From assembly GCA_944378105.1 (NCBI GenBank), contig CALWGC010000016.1, forward strand, positions 1 through 60,541: a stretch of DNA of 60,541 nt, given 5' to 3'. The stretch is from an uncultured Clostridia bacterium (GTDB taxonomy: Bacteria; Bacillota; Clostridia; Lachnospirales; Anaerotignaceae). The notes under the pieces are model-generated. The model saw only the letters and a program-made list of their open reading frames with translations. It was not told the DNA's origin and ran no database searches. This document shows, one piece after another, positions 31,694 through 42,038 of this stretch. A program made the position numbers and the translations under genes. The number at the start of each line of letters is the position of its first letter. Within the stretch, counting starts at the first letter, position 1.

Positions 31694-33184
31694 TTGGGAG
31701 AGGAGGTGGAGCAGAAGGTGACACCGTGGGAAATTCTTTTGGTTTTGGTTGCGGCCTGGTTTGTGGTCAATGTGTTGTTGGCAGCCGTTGTTGTATTTTA
31801 TGAGCGGCGCAGCCCGGCCAGCACTTGGGCATGGCTCTTTGTGTTGTTTTTTATTCCCGTGTTGGGGTTTATCATCTATCTATTTTTGGGACGCAGTGTC
31901 TCTAGAGAAAAAGTGTTTTTGAAAAAGGCAGAAAACGACCATCAAACCCTGATCGACTTTGTGGATCAAAACGAAGCGTTGACGTTGGAAATTGAAAAAC
32001 AAGCCTTTAGCCACGACGGGCTTGGACTATCCCAAAGCTATCACCATTTATACGACTTTGCTTTTTTGAATGTCCATAGCGGCAGCTGGCTGACCTTTAA
32101 CAACAAATTGAACTTCTTTTTTGACGGAAACAAGAAGTTTGATGCGCTGATGGATGATATCGAGCGGGCCCAGAAATTTATCCATTTGGAATATTACATT
32201 GTGCGCGGAGATGCCCTGGGGACAAAGATTGTGCAGGCGTTGGCCAAAAAGGCCAAAGAAGGCGTACAGGTGCGGGTGTTATATGATTACATGGGAAATT
32301 GGTTGTTGCCCAAGGGGTTCTTCCGGCCGTTGGAAGAAGCCGGCGGCGAGGCCATGCCCTTTTTGGCCCCGGCCTTTGTCCGCTTTAACAGCAGAAACCA
32401 CCGCAAGATTGTGGTCATTGATGGAAAAATTGGGTATGTGGGTGGATTTAACATTGGCGATGAGTATTTGGGACGGGTGAAACGGTTTGGATTTTGGCGC
32501 GACACCCATGTGCGGCTGCGGGGCGATGTGGTGGCGCAGTTACAGATTCGGTTTTTGATGGACTGGAATTACAGCGCCAAGCGGTCGGTGCCTTATAATT
32601 CGTTTTTCTTTCCACCGGTCAAAGAACACTTTGGCTATTTGCCGGCCCAAATTGTTTGCAGCGGCCCCGATACCCAGTGGCGCAGCGTGCAAAACAGTTA
32701 TTTTAAAATGATTAACGAGGCCGAACGAAGCGTGTTTATCCAAACGCCCTATTTTGTCCCTGATGCCGGGATTCAAGAGGCGCTGCGGGTGGCGGCGTTA
32801 TCGGGCATTGATGTGCGGATTATGATTCCCGGAAAGCCGGACCATCCCTTTGTCTACTGGGCCAGTATGTCTTATTTGGGCGAGCTGTTGGAAGCCGGGG
32901 TGAAATGCTATCAATATGAAACCGGGTTTATCCACAGCAAAACCGTCTGCATCGACGGCATTGCCGCCAGTGTCGGTACGGCCAACATGGATGTGCGGTC
33001 GTTTCGGCTCAATTTTGAAGTCAATGCCTTTTTGTATGACCCCCACACGGTGGAGGAATTGGAAGAAAAGTTTCGCAAGGATTTGAAAGAGTGTACGGAG
33101 ATTACCCCCGAATGGTACGAAAAACGGGGCCACCGGTTCCGGTTTAAAGAAGCGGTCAGCCGCCTGATTTCTCCCGTACTGTAA
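31694..33184 (+). CDS. cls: Cardiolipin synthase
   Basis: The 496-aa membrane enzyme has two N-terminal helices with the PLDN motif region (YERRSPASTWAWLFVLFFIP), then two phospholipase D domains with HKD motifs: NHRKIVVIDG and IHSKTVCIDG, each followed by GG or GTAN. It joins two phosphatidylglycerols to cardiolipin and glycerol. Two starts are possible: TTG 31694 after GAGGAG, or GTG 31718 after GGAGAGGAGG. A thioesterase gene follows after 19 nt. Confidence 0.95.
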   Translation: MGEEVEQKVTPWEILLVLVAAWFVVNVLLAAVVVFYERRSPASTWAWLFVLFFIPVLGFIIYLFLGRSVSREKVFLKKAENDHQTLIDFVDQNEALTLEIEKQAFSHDGLGLSQSYHHLYDFAFLNVHSGSWLTFNNKLNFFFDGNKKFDALMDDIERAQKFIHLEYYIVRGDALGTKIVQALAKKAKEGVQVRVLYDYMGNWLLPKGFFRPLEEAGGEAMPFLAPAFVRFNSRNHRKIVVIDGKIGYVGGFNIGDEYLGRVKRFGFWRDTHVRLRGDVVAQLQIRFLMDWNYSAKRSVPYNSFFFPPVKEHFGYLPAQIVCSGPDTQWRSVQNSYFKMINEAERSVFIQTPYFVPDAGIQEALRVAALSGIDVRIMIPGKPDHPFVYWASMSYLGELLEAGVKCYQYETGFIHSKTVCIDGIAASVGTANMDVRSFRLNFEVNAFLYDPHTVEELEEKFRKDLKECTEITPEWYEKRGHRFRFKEAVSRLISPVL

Positions 33185-33203
33185 GGAAAAAAGGAGTTCA
33201 ACC

Positions 33204-33968
33204 ATGGCAAAATTTCAGCAGACAACCACCATCACCTATCATCAACTGAACATCAAAGGGTATCTGAGCCAACAGGCCCTTTTGGCGCTGTTACAAGATA
33301 CGGCCATTGCCCATTCCGATTCTTTGGGTTATACCCTTTCTTATTTGGAAGAAGAAAAACGAGGTTGGGCGCTGACCAACTGGCATATTCTTGTAAAGCG
33401 GTGGCCGGTATGCGGCGAAACGGTGACCATTTCCACCTGGGCTACCCAGTGCCGCAGATTACAGGCAGAGCGTAGCTTTGAAGTGGTCAACGAAACAGGA
33501 GAGGTGTTGGTGCAGGCGGCTTCTCGATGGATTTTTATGGACTTGGAGCGGCGACGGCCCTGCCCCATTCCAAAGGAGATGGAGGCGGCCTATGCCAGTG
33601 GAGAGCCACCGGTGCTGGAAAACGAAAAATTTCGGATGCCAAAAGAGACCCAAACCATACCCCCAAGCCAAAACGTGGCCTTTCGGGTGCGCCGCAGCGA
33701 AACAGACACCAATGGCCACGTCAACAACACCCAGTATGTGGCCTGGGCGGCAGATTTGGTCAGCGATGATGTGTTTTTGGGTTGGGTACCAAAAGAAATT
33801 TCGGTGGTGTATCGAAAAGAAGCCTATCGCCATCAGTTGGTTTGTGCCAAAGTATACGAACAGCAAGCAGCGGAAGAAAGCCGGGTGCTGACCAGGCTTT
33901 TGGATGAAACAGAGGAAACGGTACTTGCGGAGGTGCTGAGTGTATGGAAGAAGGAAAATGGCCAGTAG
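33204..33968 (+). CDS. Acyl-ACP thioesterase
   Basis: The 254-aa protein has two hotdog domains like plant Fat and bacterial acyl-ACP thioesterases. The first has GYLSQQALLALLQDTAIAHS and WHILVKRWP; the second has the catalytic region RRSETDTNGHVNNTQYVAWA with the key Asn and His. It releases fatty acids from acyl carrier protein. ATG 33204 follows AAGGAG. Its end overlaps the next gene by 25 nt. Placement beside cardiolipin synthase fits lipid metabolism. Confidence 0.92.
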   Translation: MAKFQQTTTITYHQLNIKGYLSQQALLALLQDTAIAHSDSLGYTLSYLEEEKRGWALTNWHILVKRWPVCGETVTISTWATQCRRLQAERSFEVVNETGEVLVQAASRWIFMDLERRRPCPIPKEMEAAYASGEPPVLENEKFRMPKETQTIPPSQNVAFRVRRSETDTNGHVNNTQYVAWAADLVSDDVFLGWVPKEISVVYRKEAYRHQLVCAKVYEQQAAEESRVLTRLLDETEETVLAEVLSVWKKENGQ

Positions 33969-34921
33969 AGGCGCCAAAGGAGGAACAAAAGGAACCAAAG
34001 GAGCAAAAGAAACGGAAAAAAACGATGACACTGCCCAGGTTTTGGGTGGCGCTGTCTTGGTGCTTGGTGGCGGTGCTTGCGGTGGGGCAGGTGCTTTGTT
34101 GGCGTTCCTTATGCCAGGTGGAGCGGGAGATAGGGCGGATGAACGGCCAACTGCTTCAGACAAGAAACGAAATCAACAATACCCTTTCTGGTGTTTATGA
34201 CCAGATTGCCCAGGAAATGACTGTCAGCCAATCGTTGGTGGAGGCCCAGGATGTACGGTTTTTCAATGTCAACTGGGCAGAAAAAACGGTTATGGCCTCT
34301 TTTTCTGTTTCGTTAAAAGAAAGCACCTCTCGTGCCCAGGTACAGTTGGTTTTGGGCGATGATGTGGTGGAGATGGAAAAGGAAAACGGCCGCTTTGTGG
34401 GCGAAGGAAAAGTGGACGTACTAAAATCGGTGGAAGGACGGCTGGTGGTAGTAGAAAACGGCGTGGAAAAAACGGAAAGCATGTGGTTTTCCGGGCCGCC
34501 AAGGGAGTCGCTGTTGCCATCTTTTTCGCCGGAATTTCCCCACTCTTTGGAATACAAAATGGCAAGAAGCGATGTGGAAAAGCCGGCCTTTGTGCTGGAG
34601 GGAACCCTTTGGGCTTCTCAAGTGCTGACGGATGTCACCTTTACCGATTGGTATTTTGTGGTGATGGAAGAGGGAAATCGGATTTATGAGACCACGTTTT
34701 CTTTGGATGAGACCAAAGGAGAGGAAATCCAGCTGCGCCAGGAAGTGACGCCGGGCGCCAAAGTGAAGATGTATGTGGTGGCTAAAGACAGTGTGGGGCT
34801 ATATCATGTTGTCTGTGTGAACATACTGGAAACAGACGAATTTGGCAAGTTTATAGAACCCAACGAAATGCTAGATTGGCAGGAAGAACTGTACGACGCC
34901 CAAGGAAACCAGATTGTTTAA
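33944..34921 (+). CDS. Single-pass membrane protein with extracellular domain, unknown
   Basis: The 325-aa protein has a 27-residue Lys/Glu-rich cytoplasmic tail, one membrane helix (FWVALSWCLVAVLAVGQVLC), a short coiled coil (VEREIGRMNGQLLQTRNEIN) and a beta-rich domain to the end. The beta domain may comprise two or three Ig-like units (for example MASFSVSLKESTSRAQVQLV). No catalytic motif is visible. ATG 33944 follows GGAGG inside the thioesterase gene, a 25-nt overlap that implies coupled translation. No family is recognised. Confidence 0.8.
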   Translation: MEEGKWPVEAPKEEQKEPKEQKKRKKTMTLPRFWVALSWCLVAVLAVGQVLCWRSLCQVEREIGRMNGQLLQTRNEINNTLSGVYDQIAQEMTVSQSLVEAQDVRFFNVNWAEKTVMASFSVSLKESTSRAQVQLVLGDDVVEMEKENGRFVGEGKVDVLKSVEGRLVVVENGVEKTESMWFSGPPRESLLPSFSPEFPHSLEYKMARSDVEKPAFVLEGTLWASQVLTDVTFTDWYFVVMEEGNRIYETTFSLDETKGEEIQLRQEVTPGAKVKMYVVAKDSVGLYHVVCVNILETDEFGKFIEPNEMLDWQEELYDAQGNQIV

Positions 34922-34924
34922 AAG

Positions 34925-34962
34925 AAAACCCCCGATCCTCTGTTGAGGACGGGGGTTTTTGT
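34925..34962 (+). terminator. Terminator after the lipid-gene cluster
   Basis: AAAACCCCCG and CGGGGGTTTTT pair, with an inner CCTC/GAGG stem. The A/T flanks make it bidirectional, also serving malQ, which ends at 34965. Confidence 0.92.
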
Positions 34963-34964
34963 GG

Positions 34965-36533
34965 TTATCGGCCAAAGAGTGTGGCTAAGGCTTTTAAATC
35001 TTTGGCATAGGAAGGCAAAAGCTGGTCTTTGGTATAGCGCCAATGCCAGTTGTTTCCCAGGCTTCCCGGCGTGTTCATACGGGCGGAGGTGTCCAGGCAC
35101 AAAATGTCCTGCAGGGGATAGATGGCCAGGGCCGCCGTGGAGGAGATGGCCAGGCGGATCAAATCCCAGCCGGGGGCAGAACCGTCGGAGTTGGTATAGC
35201 GGCGGAATTGGTCCCGGCTGTCCTCGTTGGTGGACTGGTACCAACCGATGGAGGTATCGTTATCGTGGGTGCCGGTGTAAACGACACAATTTTTTTCATA
35301 TAAATAAGGTAAATAAGGGTTTTGGGCATTGCCATCAAAGGCAAACTGTAAAATCTTCATACCGGGAAATTGGCAAGAAAGACGGAGCTTTTCCACCTGG
35401 GGCGTGATGACGCCCAAGTCTTCGGCGATGATGGGCAGTTTCCCCAAGGCTTTTTCCATGGCCGAAAATAGTTTCCTGCCCGGCCCTTTTTTCCATTTTC
35501 CTTCCATGGCCGTTTCGGAGGGGAAGGGGATACAGTAATTGCTTTCAAAGCCCCGGAAATGGTCCAAACGGACCAAGTCTGCATCTTCCAACAGATGGGC
35601 CATCCGCTGACACCACCAAGTAAAGCCGTCGGCTTCGTGGGCTTTCCAGCGATAGACGGGGTTGCCCCAAAGCTGGCCGGTGGGGCTGAAATAATCCGGC
35701 GGCACCCCGGCCACTTCCAACGGAAAGCCGGTTTCGTCCAAGGCAAAAAGCCCCTGGTTGGCCCAGGCGTCGGCGCTATCAAAGGAGACAAAAAAGGGAA
35801 TGTCGCCAATGATGCGGATGTTTTTTTCGTTGGCATAGGTTTTGACTGCCTGCCACTGGCGATGGAACTGGTATTGCAGGAAAGAAAGAAAATCGATGGT
35901 TTCTTGAAACTGGCCTTGGGCTTTGGCCAGGGCGGCTTGTTCCCGTTTGACCAAGGGAGCGGGCCAGCTGACCCAAACGGCGCCAAAATAATAATCCCGC
36001 ATTTGGTTTTCGGTCAAAAGACCTTTGCTTTGGGCGCAAAAGTCCAAAAATTCTTCCGTTTCGGCTCCGTCTTTTCTGGCGGCAAAGATGGCTTCTTTTA
36101 AGGCGCAAAAAAGACAATAATCCGGCAGCCAGTGGGCATTTTTTTTGCAAAAGGAAAGATAGTCTGCCGTGGGGGTAAAGTGAGAAAAAGCTTTTTTGAG
36201 CAGAGGCATTTTTAAGGCCATGGCCCCGTCAAGGTCGGCTTTGTCTTCTGGCAGATGGGGCAAAGAGGAAAGGTCGTTTTCCTCCAAAAGGCCGTCTTTG
36301 ACCAGCTGTTCCAGGCTTAAAAAAGCAGTGTTTCCCGCAAAGGCCGAAAAAGATTGGTAAGGCGAATCGCCATAGCCGGTGGGGCCCAGGGGCAGGACTT
36401 GCCAAAGGGTTTGTCCGCCTTCGGCCAAAAAATCAATGAAATCAAAGGCAGCTTGCCCCAAATCGCCCACCCCGTAAGGGGAAGGCAGGCTGGATGGATG
36501 GAGCAAGACACCACAGGCACGTTCTAGTTGCAT
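34965..36533 (-). CDS. malQ: 4-alpha-glucanotransferase (amylomaltase, GH77)
   Basis: The 522-aa enzyme transfers maltosyl or longer glucan units between chains in glycogen and maltodextrin metabolism. GH77 features: GVLLHPSSLPSPYGVGDLG at the N-terminus, IRIIGDIPFFVSFDSADAW, the nucleophile Asp in VRLDHFRGF, the acid/base Glu in IAEDLGVITP and GTHDNDTSIGW. Length is normal. ATG 36533 follows AAAGGAGG. It is alone; no glycogen or maltose genes adjoin. Confidence 0.97.
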   Translation of the reverse strand: MQLERACGVLLHPSSLPSPYGVGDLGQAAFDFIDFLAEGGQTLWQVLPLGPTGYGDSPYQSFSAFAGNTAFLSLEQLVKDGLLEENDLSSLPHLPEDKADLDGAMALKMPLLKKAFSHFTPTADYLSFCKKNAHWLPDYCLFCALKEAIFAARKDGAETEEFLDFCAQSKGLLTENQMRDYYFGAVWVSWPAPLVKREQAALAKAQGQFQETIDFLSFLQYQFHRQWQAVKTYANEKNIRIIGDIPFFVSFDSADAWANQGLFALDETGFPLEVAGVPPDYFSPTGQLWGNPVYRWKAHEADGFTWWCQRMAHLLEDADLVRLDHFRGFESNYCIPFPSETAMEGKWKKGPGRKLFSAMEKALGKLPIIAEDLGVITPQVEKLRLSCQFPGMKILQFAFDGNAQNPYLPYLYEKNCVVYTGTHDNDTSIGWYQSTNEDSRDQFRRYTNSDGSAPGWDLIRLAISSTAALAIYPLQDILCLDTSARMNTPGSLGNNWHWRYTKDQLLPSYAKDLKALATLFGR

Positions 36534-36650
36534 GAAGGTCCTCCTTTGAAACAATGTTTCCCAAAAAGAATGTTTTTTTCTATTGTACAAGAAAGTGCGA
36601 AAAGGCTCAATTCTTTTTTGTCAAAAATTGGTGATAACACCTTTTTGGCA

Positions 36651-36680
36651 TTGACAAGGGAAAGGGGGTGGATGGATAAT
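36651..36680 (+). promoter_or_regulatory. Promoter upstream of the exported protein at 36704
   Basis: A consensus TTGACA (36651-36656) and GATAAT (36675-36680) are 18 bp apart, 23 bp before the start codon. Confidence 0.7.
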
Positions 36681-36703
36681 CAAAGAAAAGGGAGGTGGCT
36701 TGC

Positions 36704-37504
36704 ATGAAACAATGGAGATGGATTTTTTTGGTGTGGATCCTGCTACTCTTTCCGGTTTGTGCCTTTGGGGCCCAGGGGGAGATCCCAAGCCAAATGACAT
36801 CCACAGAGGTTTGCGATTATATTGATGCGCACCCGACGCAGTGTGGCGGATATTATTTTGGCGGGTTTCAAAAAGAGCTGCATGTGGTGCCGCTTTTGGA
36901 TGACAGTACGTCACTTTTTTCGTTTTCGGAAACCACAGACGGCTATGATCTGGTGTATGATGCACCGGCTGTCTATTCCAAACAAGACTTGGACGATGCA
37001 TTTTATTATTTGCGCCAACATAGGGACGAATGGGACTTGGTCAGTTATGCGGTGCGGACCAAAGACAATGGGTTATGCATTAGTGCCATGGAATGGACAG
37101 ACGAGAAAAAAGAAAGTTTGAAAGAAGCAACCGGCATCGACCAGATTGAGTTCTTGACGGCTACAGAGTTTTCGGGGGAAGGAACGAGACAGGAAGAAAT
37201 GAAAATGGAGGCACTGCGCGTTTTAAGCCTTTTGGCGCTTTATCAAGAAGAATTGGGTATTGCAGATGCGTATTTTTATCAGGAAGTGGGCAATCCTGTG
37301 TCAAAAGAAATTGTGATATTGGCAGAAGATTGGGACGAGGAACAGCAGGAAATGCTAGAAAAACTGACAGACAGAGAGGATTTACAGGTGCATGCCTTGG
37401 ATTATGCGCCCAATGGCGGGCGAGAAGGGGAAGAAAAGCGGATAGAAACAGAAACGCTACGTCAGATGGGAACCACAGTGCTATTTCTTTTGGCGATGTC
37501 GTAA
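36704..37504 (+). CDS. Exported protein of unknown function with C-terminal hydrophobic tail
   Basis: The 266-aa protein has a signal peptide (WRWIFLVWILLLFPVCAFGA), an acidic soluble domain, and ends LRQMGTTVLFLLAMS, a short hydrophobic tail that may be a membrane anchor or the remains of a longer segment. The middle contains two similar segments: LVSYAVRTKDNGLCISAMEW with IDQIEFLTAT, and IADAYFYQEVGNPVSKEIVILAEDW, each followed by 'T/DEK/QxxxLEKxT'-type helices, suggesting an internal repeat. No family is recognised. ATG 36704 follows GGGAGG by 8 nt. Confidence 0.78.
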   Translation: MKQWRWIFLVWILLLFPVCAFGAQGEIPSQMTSTEVCDYIDAHPTQCGGYYFGGFQKELHVVPLLDDSTSLFSFSETTDGYDLVYDAPAVYSKQDLDDAFYYLRQHRDEWDLVSYAVRTKDNGLCISAMEWTDEKKESLKEATGIDQIEFLTATEFSGEGTRQEEMKMEALRVLSLLALYQEELGIADAYFYQEVGNPVSKEIVILAEDWDEEQQEMLEKLTDREDLQVHALDYAPNGGREGEEKRIETETLRQMGTTVLFLLAMS

Positions 37505-37581
37505 AAGTTTTTTGATTTCTATTTTTTGCCACCCAAAAACTGTCTTTCCTGCCACAACTTCGATAGTATCTTCCCTCTTGT

Positions 37582-37610
37582 TTGACAAAAAATAATGGGG
37601 CAGTCATATT
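37582..37610 (+). promoter_or_regulatory. Promoter of the lipoprotein gene at 37637
   Basis: TTGACA (37582-37587) and CATATT (37605-37610) are spaced by 17 bp. The -35 is consensus and the -10 is weak. Confidence 0.6.
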
Positions 37611-37636
37611 CTTTTTCAAACAGGAGGAGGAAAACC

Positions 37637-38017
37637 ATGAAAAAACAATATTATGTAGCTGTGGCCGCCATCGGCGCCATGCTTTGCTTTGCCGGTTGCT
37701 CCGGTTCCACAGGCACCAACTTAAGCCGGGCGCTGGACGGCACCTATTATAACGAAAGCGGCAGCCGCATCATGAGCCAGTGGGAAAACGGCATGAAAAC
37801 CGATATGAACAACATGGCTAATGATGTAAAAAACGATTGGAACAATCTCAAAGATAATGTAACCAATTCCACCACAACCAATTCCACCTATCACAGCACC
37901 TATGGCGCCCGTACCGATTATGAAACCGGTAAAGTGCCCACCATCGATGCACCGTATAATCAGGTGACCACAGGTTCTGCCGGTTATCAAAACTCGGCAT
38001 ATAGCAATATGTATTAA
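37637..38017 (+). CDS. Small lipoprotein rich in Asn, Thr and Tyr
   Basis: The 126-aa protein has a lipoprotein signal ending CFAGC. After a short TYYNESG segment an amphipathic helix (about residues 45-70) is rich in Asn, Asp and Lys. The C-terminal 50 residues are low-complexity Thr/Ser/Tyr/Asn (TTTNSTYHSTYG). This composition suggests a surface-exposed unstructured tail. Homologues, if any, are not recognised. ATG 37637 follows CAGGAGGAGG. It lies between two terminators/promoters and is monocistronic. Confidence 0.82.
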   Translation: MKKQYYVAVAAIGAMLCFAGCSGSTGTNLSRALDGTYYNESGSRIMSQWENGMKTDMNNMANDVKNDWNNLKDNVTNSTTTNSTYHSTYGARTDYETGKVPTIDAPYNQVTTGSAGYQNSAYSNMY

Positions 38018-38023
38018 ACAAGG

Positions 38024-38064
38024 AGACGCGTTCTGGCCGTTTTTGGCAAGGACGCGTCTTTTTT
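38024..38064 (+). terminator. Terminator after the small lipoprotein
   Basis: AGACGCGT (38024-38031) pairs with ACGCGTCT (38052-38059), with an inner GCC/GGC pair, then six T. Confidence 0.85.
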
Positions 38065-38140
38065 GGCGAAATGGTTTGCAAAATCCTGTCTGAAAATGTG
38101 AAGAAACTGTGAACGAATTTTTAAATAATTGGAATAACAG

Positions 38141-38169
38141 TTGCTAGAAGCGGCGGAATCTGATAAACT
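38141..38169 (+). promoter_or_regulatory. secA promoter
   Basis: TTGCTA (38141-38146) and TAAACT (38164-38169) are spaced by 17 bp, 50 bp upstream of secA. Confidence 0.6.
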
Positions 38170-38218
38170 GGTCAATAGGCGAATGAGAACGCATAAATTA
38201 TATTTGAGGTGGAAAAGC

Positions 38219-40801
38219 ATGAGTTTGTTGGAAAAAATTTTTGGCAATTACAGCGAAAAAGAAGTCAAAAAGCTGAAACCAATTGTTGCCAAAATCAATA
38301 GCCTGGAAAGCTCCATGGAGGTCTTGACCGACGAAGAGCTGCGGGGCAAGACAGAGGAGTTTAAACAGAGATACCAAAACGGCGAATCCTTGGACGATTT
38401 GTTGCCGGAAGCCTATGCCGTGGTAAGAGAAGCAGCCAAACGTGTCATGGGCATGCGTCACTTTGACGTGCAGATTTTGGGCGGTATTGTATTGCACCAA
38501 GGCAGAATTGCAGAAATGAAAACAGGCGAAGGGAAAACCTTGGTGGCTACATTGCCGGCTTACTTAAACGCATTGACGGGCCGCGGGGTTCATATCGTGA
38601 CCGTCAACGACTATTTGGCTAGCCGTGACGCCGAATGGATGGGCCAGGTGCATCGTTTCCTGGGGCTTACCTGTGGCTGTATCTTAAACAGCATGGATGG
38701 CGACGAACGGCGGGAAGCCTATAACTGTGACATCACCTATGCCACCAACAATGAACTTGGGTTTGACTATTTGAGAGACAACATGGTGGTGCGCAAAGAA
38801 AAAATGGTACAGCGCGGTCTTTGTTATGCCATCATCGACGAAGTGGACTCGGTTCTGATTGACGAGGCCAGAACGCCTTTGATTATTTCCGGCTCTGGTA
38901 CCAAAAGCACCCAGCTTTACACCGTGGCAGACCATTTTGTAAAGGGCCTTAAAAAAGGCCGTCTTCTGAACGAAGAAGAAGCCCTCAATCCCTTGATGAA
39001 GGAAGAACTGCAAGAAGAAGGCGACTTTGTCGTAGACGAAAAAGCAAAAACTGTTTCCTTGACCCAAGAAGGGGTGGAAAAAGCGGAACGGTATTTCCAT
39101 GTGGAAAACTTGTCTGATCCAGAAAACATGGAATTGCTGCACCACATCAATAACGCCCTGAAAGCCAACTATCAGATGTTCATTGACCAAAACTATGTGG
39201 TGCAAGACGGCGAAGTAAAAATTGTAGACGAATTTACGGGACGTATCATGCCAGGGCGCCGTTATTCCGACGGGCTGCACCAGGCCATTGAAGCAAAAGA
39301 AGGCGTGGAAGTCAACCGCGAAAGCCGCACCCTGGCTACCGTTACCTTCCAGAACTTCTTTAATAAATACGAGAAAAAATCCGGCATGACCGGTACGGCT
39401 CAGACAGAAGAAGCGGAATTCCGCAATATTTATAACCTGGACGTCGTGTCTATTCCAACCAACTTGCCAGTCCAAAGAAAAGACCTCACCGACGTGGTTT
39501 ATCGCACCGAAGCAGCCAAATTCCGTGCCGTGGTGCGGGATATCATTGCGGCCCACGAAAAAGGACAGCCGGTCTTGGTGGGTACGGTGACCATTGAAAA
39601 ATCGGAACTGTTGAGCCGTTTGCTCCAAAAAGAAGGCATTCGCCATCAGGTTTTAAATGCCAAATTCCATGCCAAAGAAGCAGAAATCGTTGCATTGGCA
39701 GGGCAGATGGGGGCTGTGACCATTGCCACCAACATGGCCGGCCGTGGTACGGACATCAAGCTTGGCGAAGGTGTCAAAGAACTGGGCGGCTTAAAAATCA
39801 TCGGTACGGAACGTCATGAATCCAGACGAATCGATAACCAGCTGCGCGGTCGTGCCGGCCGTCAAGGGGACCCGGGCGAAAGCCGGTTCTATATTTCCTT
39901 GGAAGACGATTTGATGCGTCTGTTTGGCTCCGAGCGCACCATGAAGATGGTGGATGCGTTGGGATTGGATGAGGATGAACCCATCGAACATGCGATGCTT
40001 GGCAAAGCCATTGAAAGCGCCCAAAAGAAGGTGGAAGGCAACAACTTTGCTGTCAGAAAACACCTGTTGGAATACGACGAAGTTATGAACGAACAAAGAG
40101 AAACCATCTATGGCGAACGCCGTCGGGTGCTCTTTGGCGAAAACTTGCGAGACAGCATCATCGGCATGATCAATACCGTTTGCGAACATGCCGTGGATAT
40201 TTGTGTGGGCGATAAACAATCGGCCGAAGAATGGGATTTCAAAGCGTTTAACGAATATATCAACCCCATCATCCCTGTGGGCTTTGTGGGCGTAAAAGAT
40301 TCGGAAAAAACAAAGGTAACCAAAGAACAATTTTTGGATGTACTGAAAAAGCGGGCTTTGGCCATGTATGAAGCCAAGGAAAAAGAAATCATCCAAGATG
40401 GCCCAGAAGAACGTATGAGAGAACTGGAACGGGTAATCATGCTTCGCGTCATCGACCAAAAATGGATGGGCCATATCGACGATATGGATCAGATGCGTCA
40501 AGGCATTGGCCTGCATGCCTATGCCCAAAGAGACCCACTGATTGAATACAAATATGTCAGCTATGATATGTTTGAAGAACTTTCCTTCAACATTCAGGTG
40601 GATACGGTTCGTGCCCTGTACCATGTACGTTTGGTGACGGAACCAAAACGGGAAGAAGTGCAGCAGCCCATGTTTACCAACAAGGATAACACCGTGGCCC
40701 AGCAGCCAAAAACCCGCAAACAAGAAAAAGTGGGCAGAAACGATCCTTGCCCTTGTGGCAGCGGCAAAAAATATAAACAATGCTGCGGCCGGTTTGAATA
40801 A
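38219..40801 (+). CDS. secA: Preprotein translocase ATPase SecA
   Basis: The 860-aa motor drives protein export through SecYEG. Features in order: Walker A MKTGEGKT near residue 102, [14 protein letters not shown], Walker [21 protein letters not shown], the cross-linking domain, the second nucleotide fold with [13 protein letters not shown] and [12 protein letters not shown], and the C-terminal zinc tail with [13 protein letters not shown] (CxCx8CC). ATG 38219 follows GAGGTGG; an upstream in-frame TTG at 38141 overlaps the promoter. Length is typical. prfB follows, a common secA-prfB order in Firmicutes. Confidence 0.98.
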   Translation: MSLLEKIFGNYSEKEVKKLKPIVAKINSLESSMEVLTDEELRGKTEEFKQRYQNGESLDDLLPEAYAVVREAAKRVMGMRHFDVQILGGIVLHQGRIAEMKTGEGKTLVATLPAYLNALTGRGVHIVTVNDYLASRDAEWMGQVHRFLGLTCGCILNSMDGDERREAYNCDITYATNNELGFDYLRDNMVVRKEKMVQRGLCYAIIDEVDSVLIDEARTPLIISGSGTKSTQLYTVADHFVKGLKKGRLLNEEEALNPLMKEELQEEGDFVVDEKAKTVSLTQEGVEKAERYFHVENLSDPENMELLHHINNALKANYQMFIDQNYVVQDGEVKIVDEFTGRIMPGRRYSDGLHQAIEAKEGVEVNRESRTLATVTFQNFFNKYEKKSGMTGTAQTEEAEFRNIYNLDVVSIPTNLPVQRKDLTDVVYRTEAAKFRAVVRDIIAAHEKGQPVLVGTVTIEKSELLSRLLQKEGIRHQVLNAKFHAKEAEIVALAGQMGAVTIATNMAGRGTDIKLGEGVKELGGLKIIGTERHESRRIDNQLRGRAGRQGDPGESRFYISLEDDLMRLFGSERTMKMVDALGLDEDEPIEHAMLGKAIESAQKKVEGNNFAVRKHLLEYDEVMNEQRETIYGERRRVLFGENLRDSIIGMINTVCEHAVDICVGDKQSAEEWDFKAFNEYINPIIPVGFVGVKDSEKTKVTKEQFLDVLKKRALAMYEAKEKEIIQDGPEERMRELERVIMLRVIDQKWMGHIDDMDQMRQGIGLHAYAQRDPLIEYKYVSYDMFEELSFNIQVDTVRALYHVRLVTEPKREEVQQPMFTNKDNTVAQQPKTRKQEKVGRNDPCPCGSGKKYKQCCGRFE

Positions 40802-40847
40802 AAAGCAACAAAAAACAGGAAAAAGTAAGAAGCAGCGGAAGCCAGTG

Positions 40848-40877
40848 TTGCCACCGCTGCTTCTGGTGTGATAAACT
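40848..40877 (+). promoter_or_regulatory. Candidate prfB promoter
   Basis: TTGCCA (40848-40853) and TAAACT (40872-40877) are 18 bp apart. The -35 lies in the loop of an 11-bp hairpin (40828-40838 with 40854-40864) that follows secA but lacks a T-run. Confidence 0.55.
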
Positions 40878-40913
40878 ATAAAAAAATAATTTCAGAAAAG
40901 GAAGTGATTTTTT

Positions 40914-42018
40914 ATGTTCGAATTAGAACAAATTGGCGTGGAACTTTCCGCCTACAACGAAAAATTAGAGGAAATGGGGGCTTCACTTTGACGTCGCTCA
41001 AAGTCGAGAAAAAATAACCGAACTGGAAGAACTGGCGGCAGACCCTGATTTTTGGAATGACATGGAAAAAAGCAAGAAGGTTCTGCAGCAGACGGCGGCT
41101 TTGAAGGACAAAGTGAAACGCTACGACGATCTGGTGAGCAAATACGAAGATATTTACACCTTGATTGAAATGGGCAAAGAGGAAGAAGACGAGGAGTTGC
41201 TGGAAGAAGCAAAAACGTTGAAGGAAGCCTTTTTGACCGAATTTGACGATTTGAAAATTTCCACCTTGCTGGACGGGCCTTATGACAAGGAAAACGCCAT
41301 TGTCACCCTCCATGCCGGCGCCGGCGGCACCGAAGCGTGCGACTGGGTGAGCATGTTATTGCGGATGTACTTGAAATGGGCAGAAAAGCACAACTTCACG
41401 GTGGAAACCTTGGACTATTTGCCTGGCGATGAAGCCGGGGTAAAATCGGTGACCTTCCAGGTCAACGGGGAAAACGCCTATGGATACTTGAAAAGCGAAA
41501 AAGGGGTGCACCGTCTGGTGCGGGTATCGCCTTTTGACTCTTCGGGACGGCGCCATACCTCCTTTGCCAGCACCGATGTAATGCCGGAAATCAATGACGA
41601 TATTGACATTGAAATCAATCCCGACGATATTCGGGTGGATACCTACCGCGCCAGCGGCGCCGGCGGTCAGCACGTCAATAAAACCTCTTCGGCTATCCGT
41701 ATCACCCACTTCCCAACCGGGATTGTGGTACAGTGCCAAAACGAAAGAAGCCAGCACAGCAACAAAGACCGCGCCATGAAAATGCTCAAAAGCAAGCTCT
41801 TTGAACGGCGTATGGAAGAACAGATGCAAAAACTGGCAGAAATCCGTGGCGATGTGAAAGAAATTGGCTGGGGCAGCCAAATCCGCTCCTATGTCTTTAT
41901 GCCATATACCATGGCCAAAGACCATCGCACCGGGGAAGAAACGGGCAATATCAATGCGGTGATGGACGGCAACATCGATCCGTTTATCAACGCTTATTTG
42001 GCATGGATTCACAGCTGA
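40914..42018 (+). CDS. prfB: Peptide chain release factor 2, with programmed +1 frameshift
   Basis: RF2 ends translation at UGA and UAA. The gene starts at ATG 40914 and reads 25 codons to an in-frame TGA at 40989-40991. The site is CTT-TGA-C preceded by a GGGGG (Shine-Dalgarno-like) run a few bases upstream, the usual RF2 frameshift signal. A +1 shift continues at GAC 40990 and yields a 367-aa product. Downstream features are the UGA-recognising SPF motif (RVSPFDSSG) and the catalytic GGQ ([11 protein letters not shown]). The frameshift lets RF2 control its own synthesis. Confidence 0.97.
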
Positions 42019-42038
42019 GAAAAAAGGTGGAATGAGAC

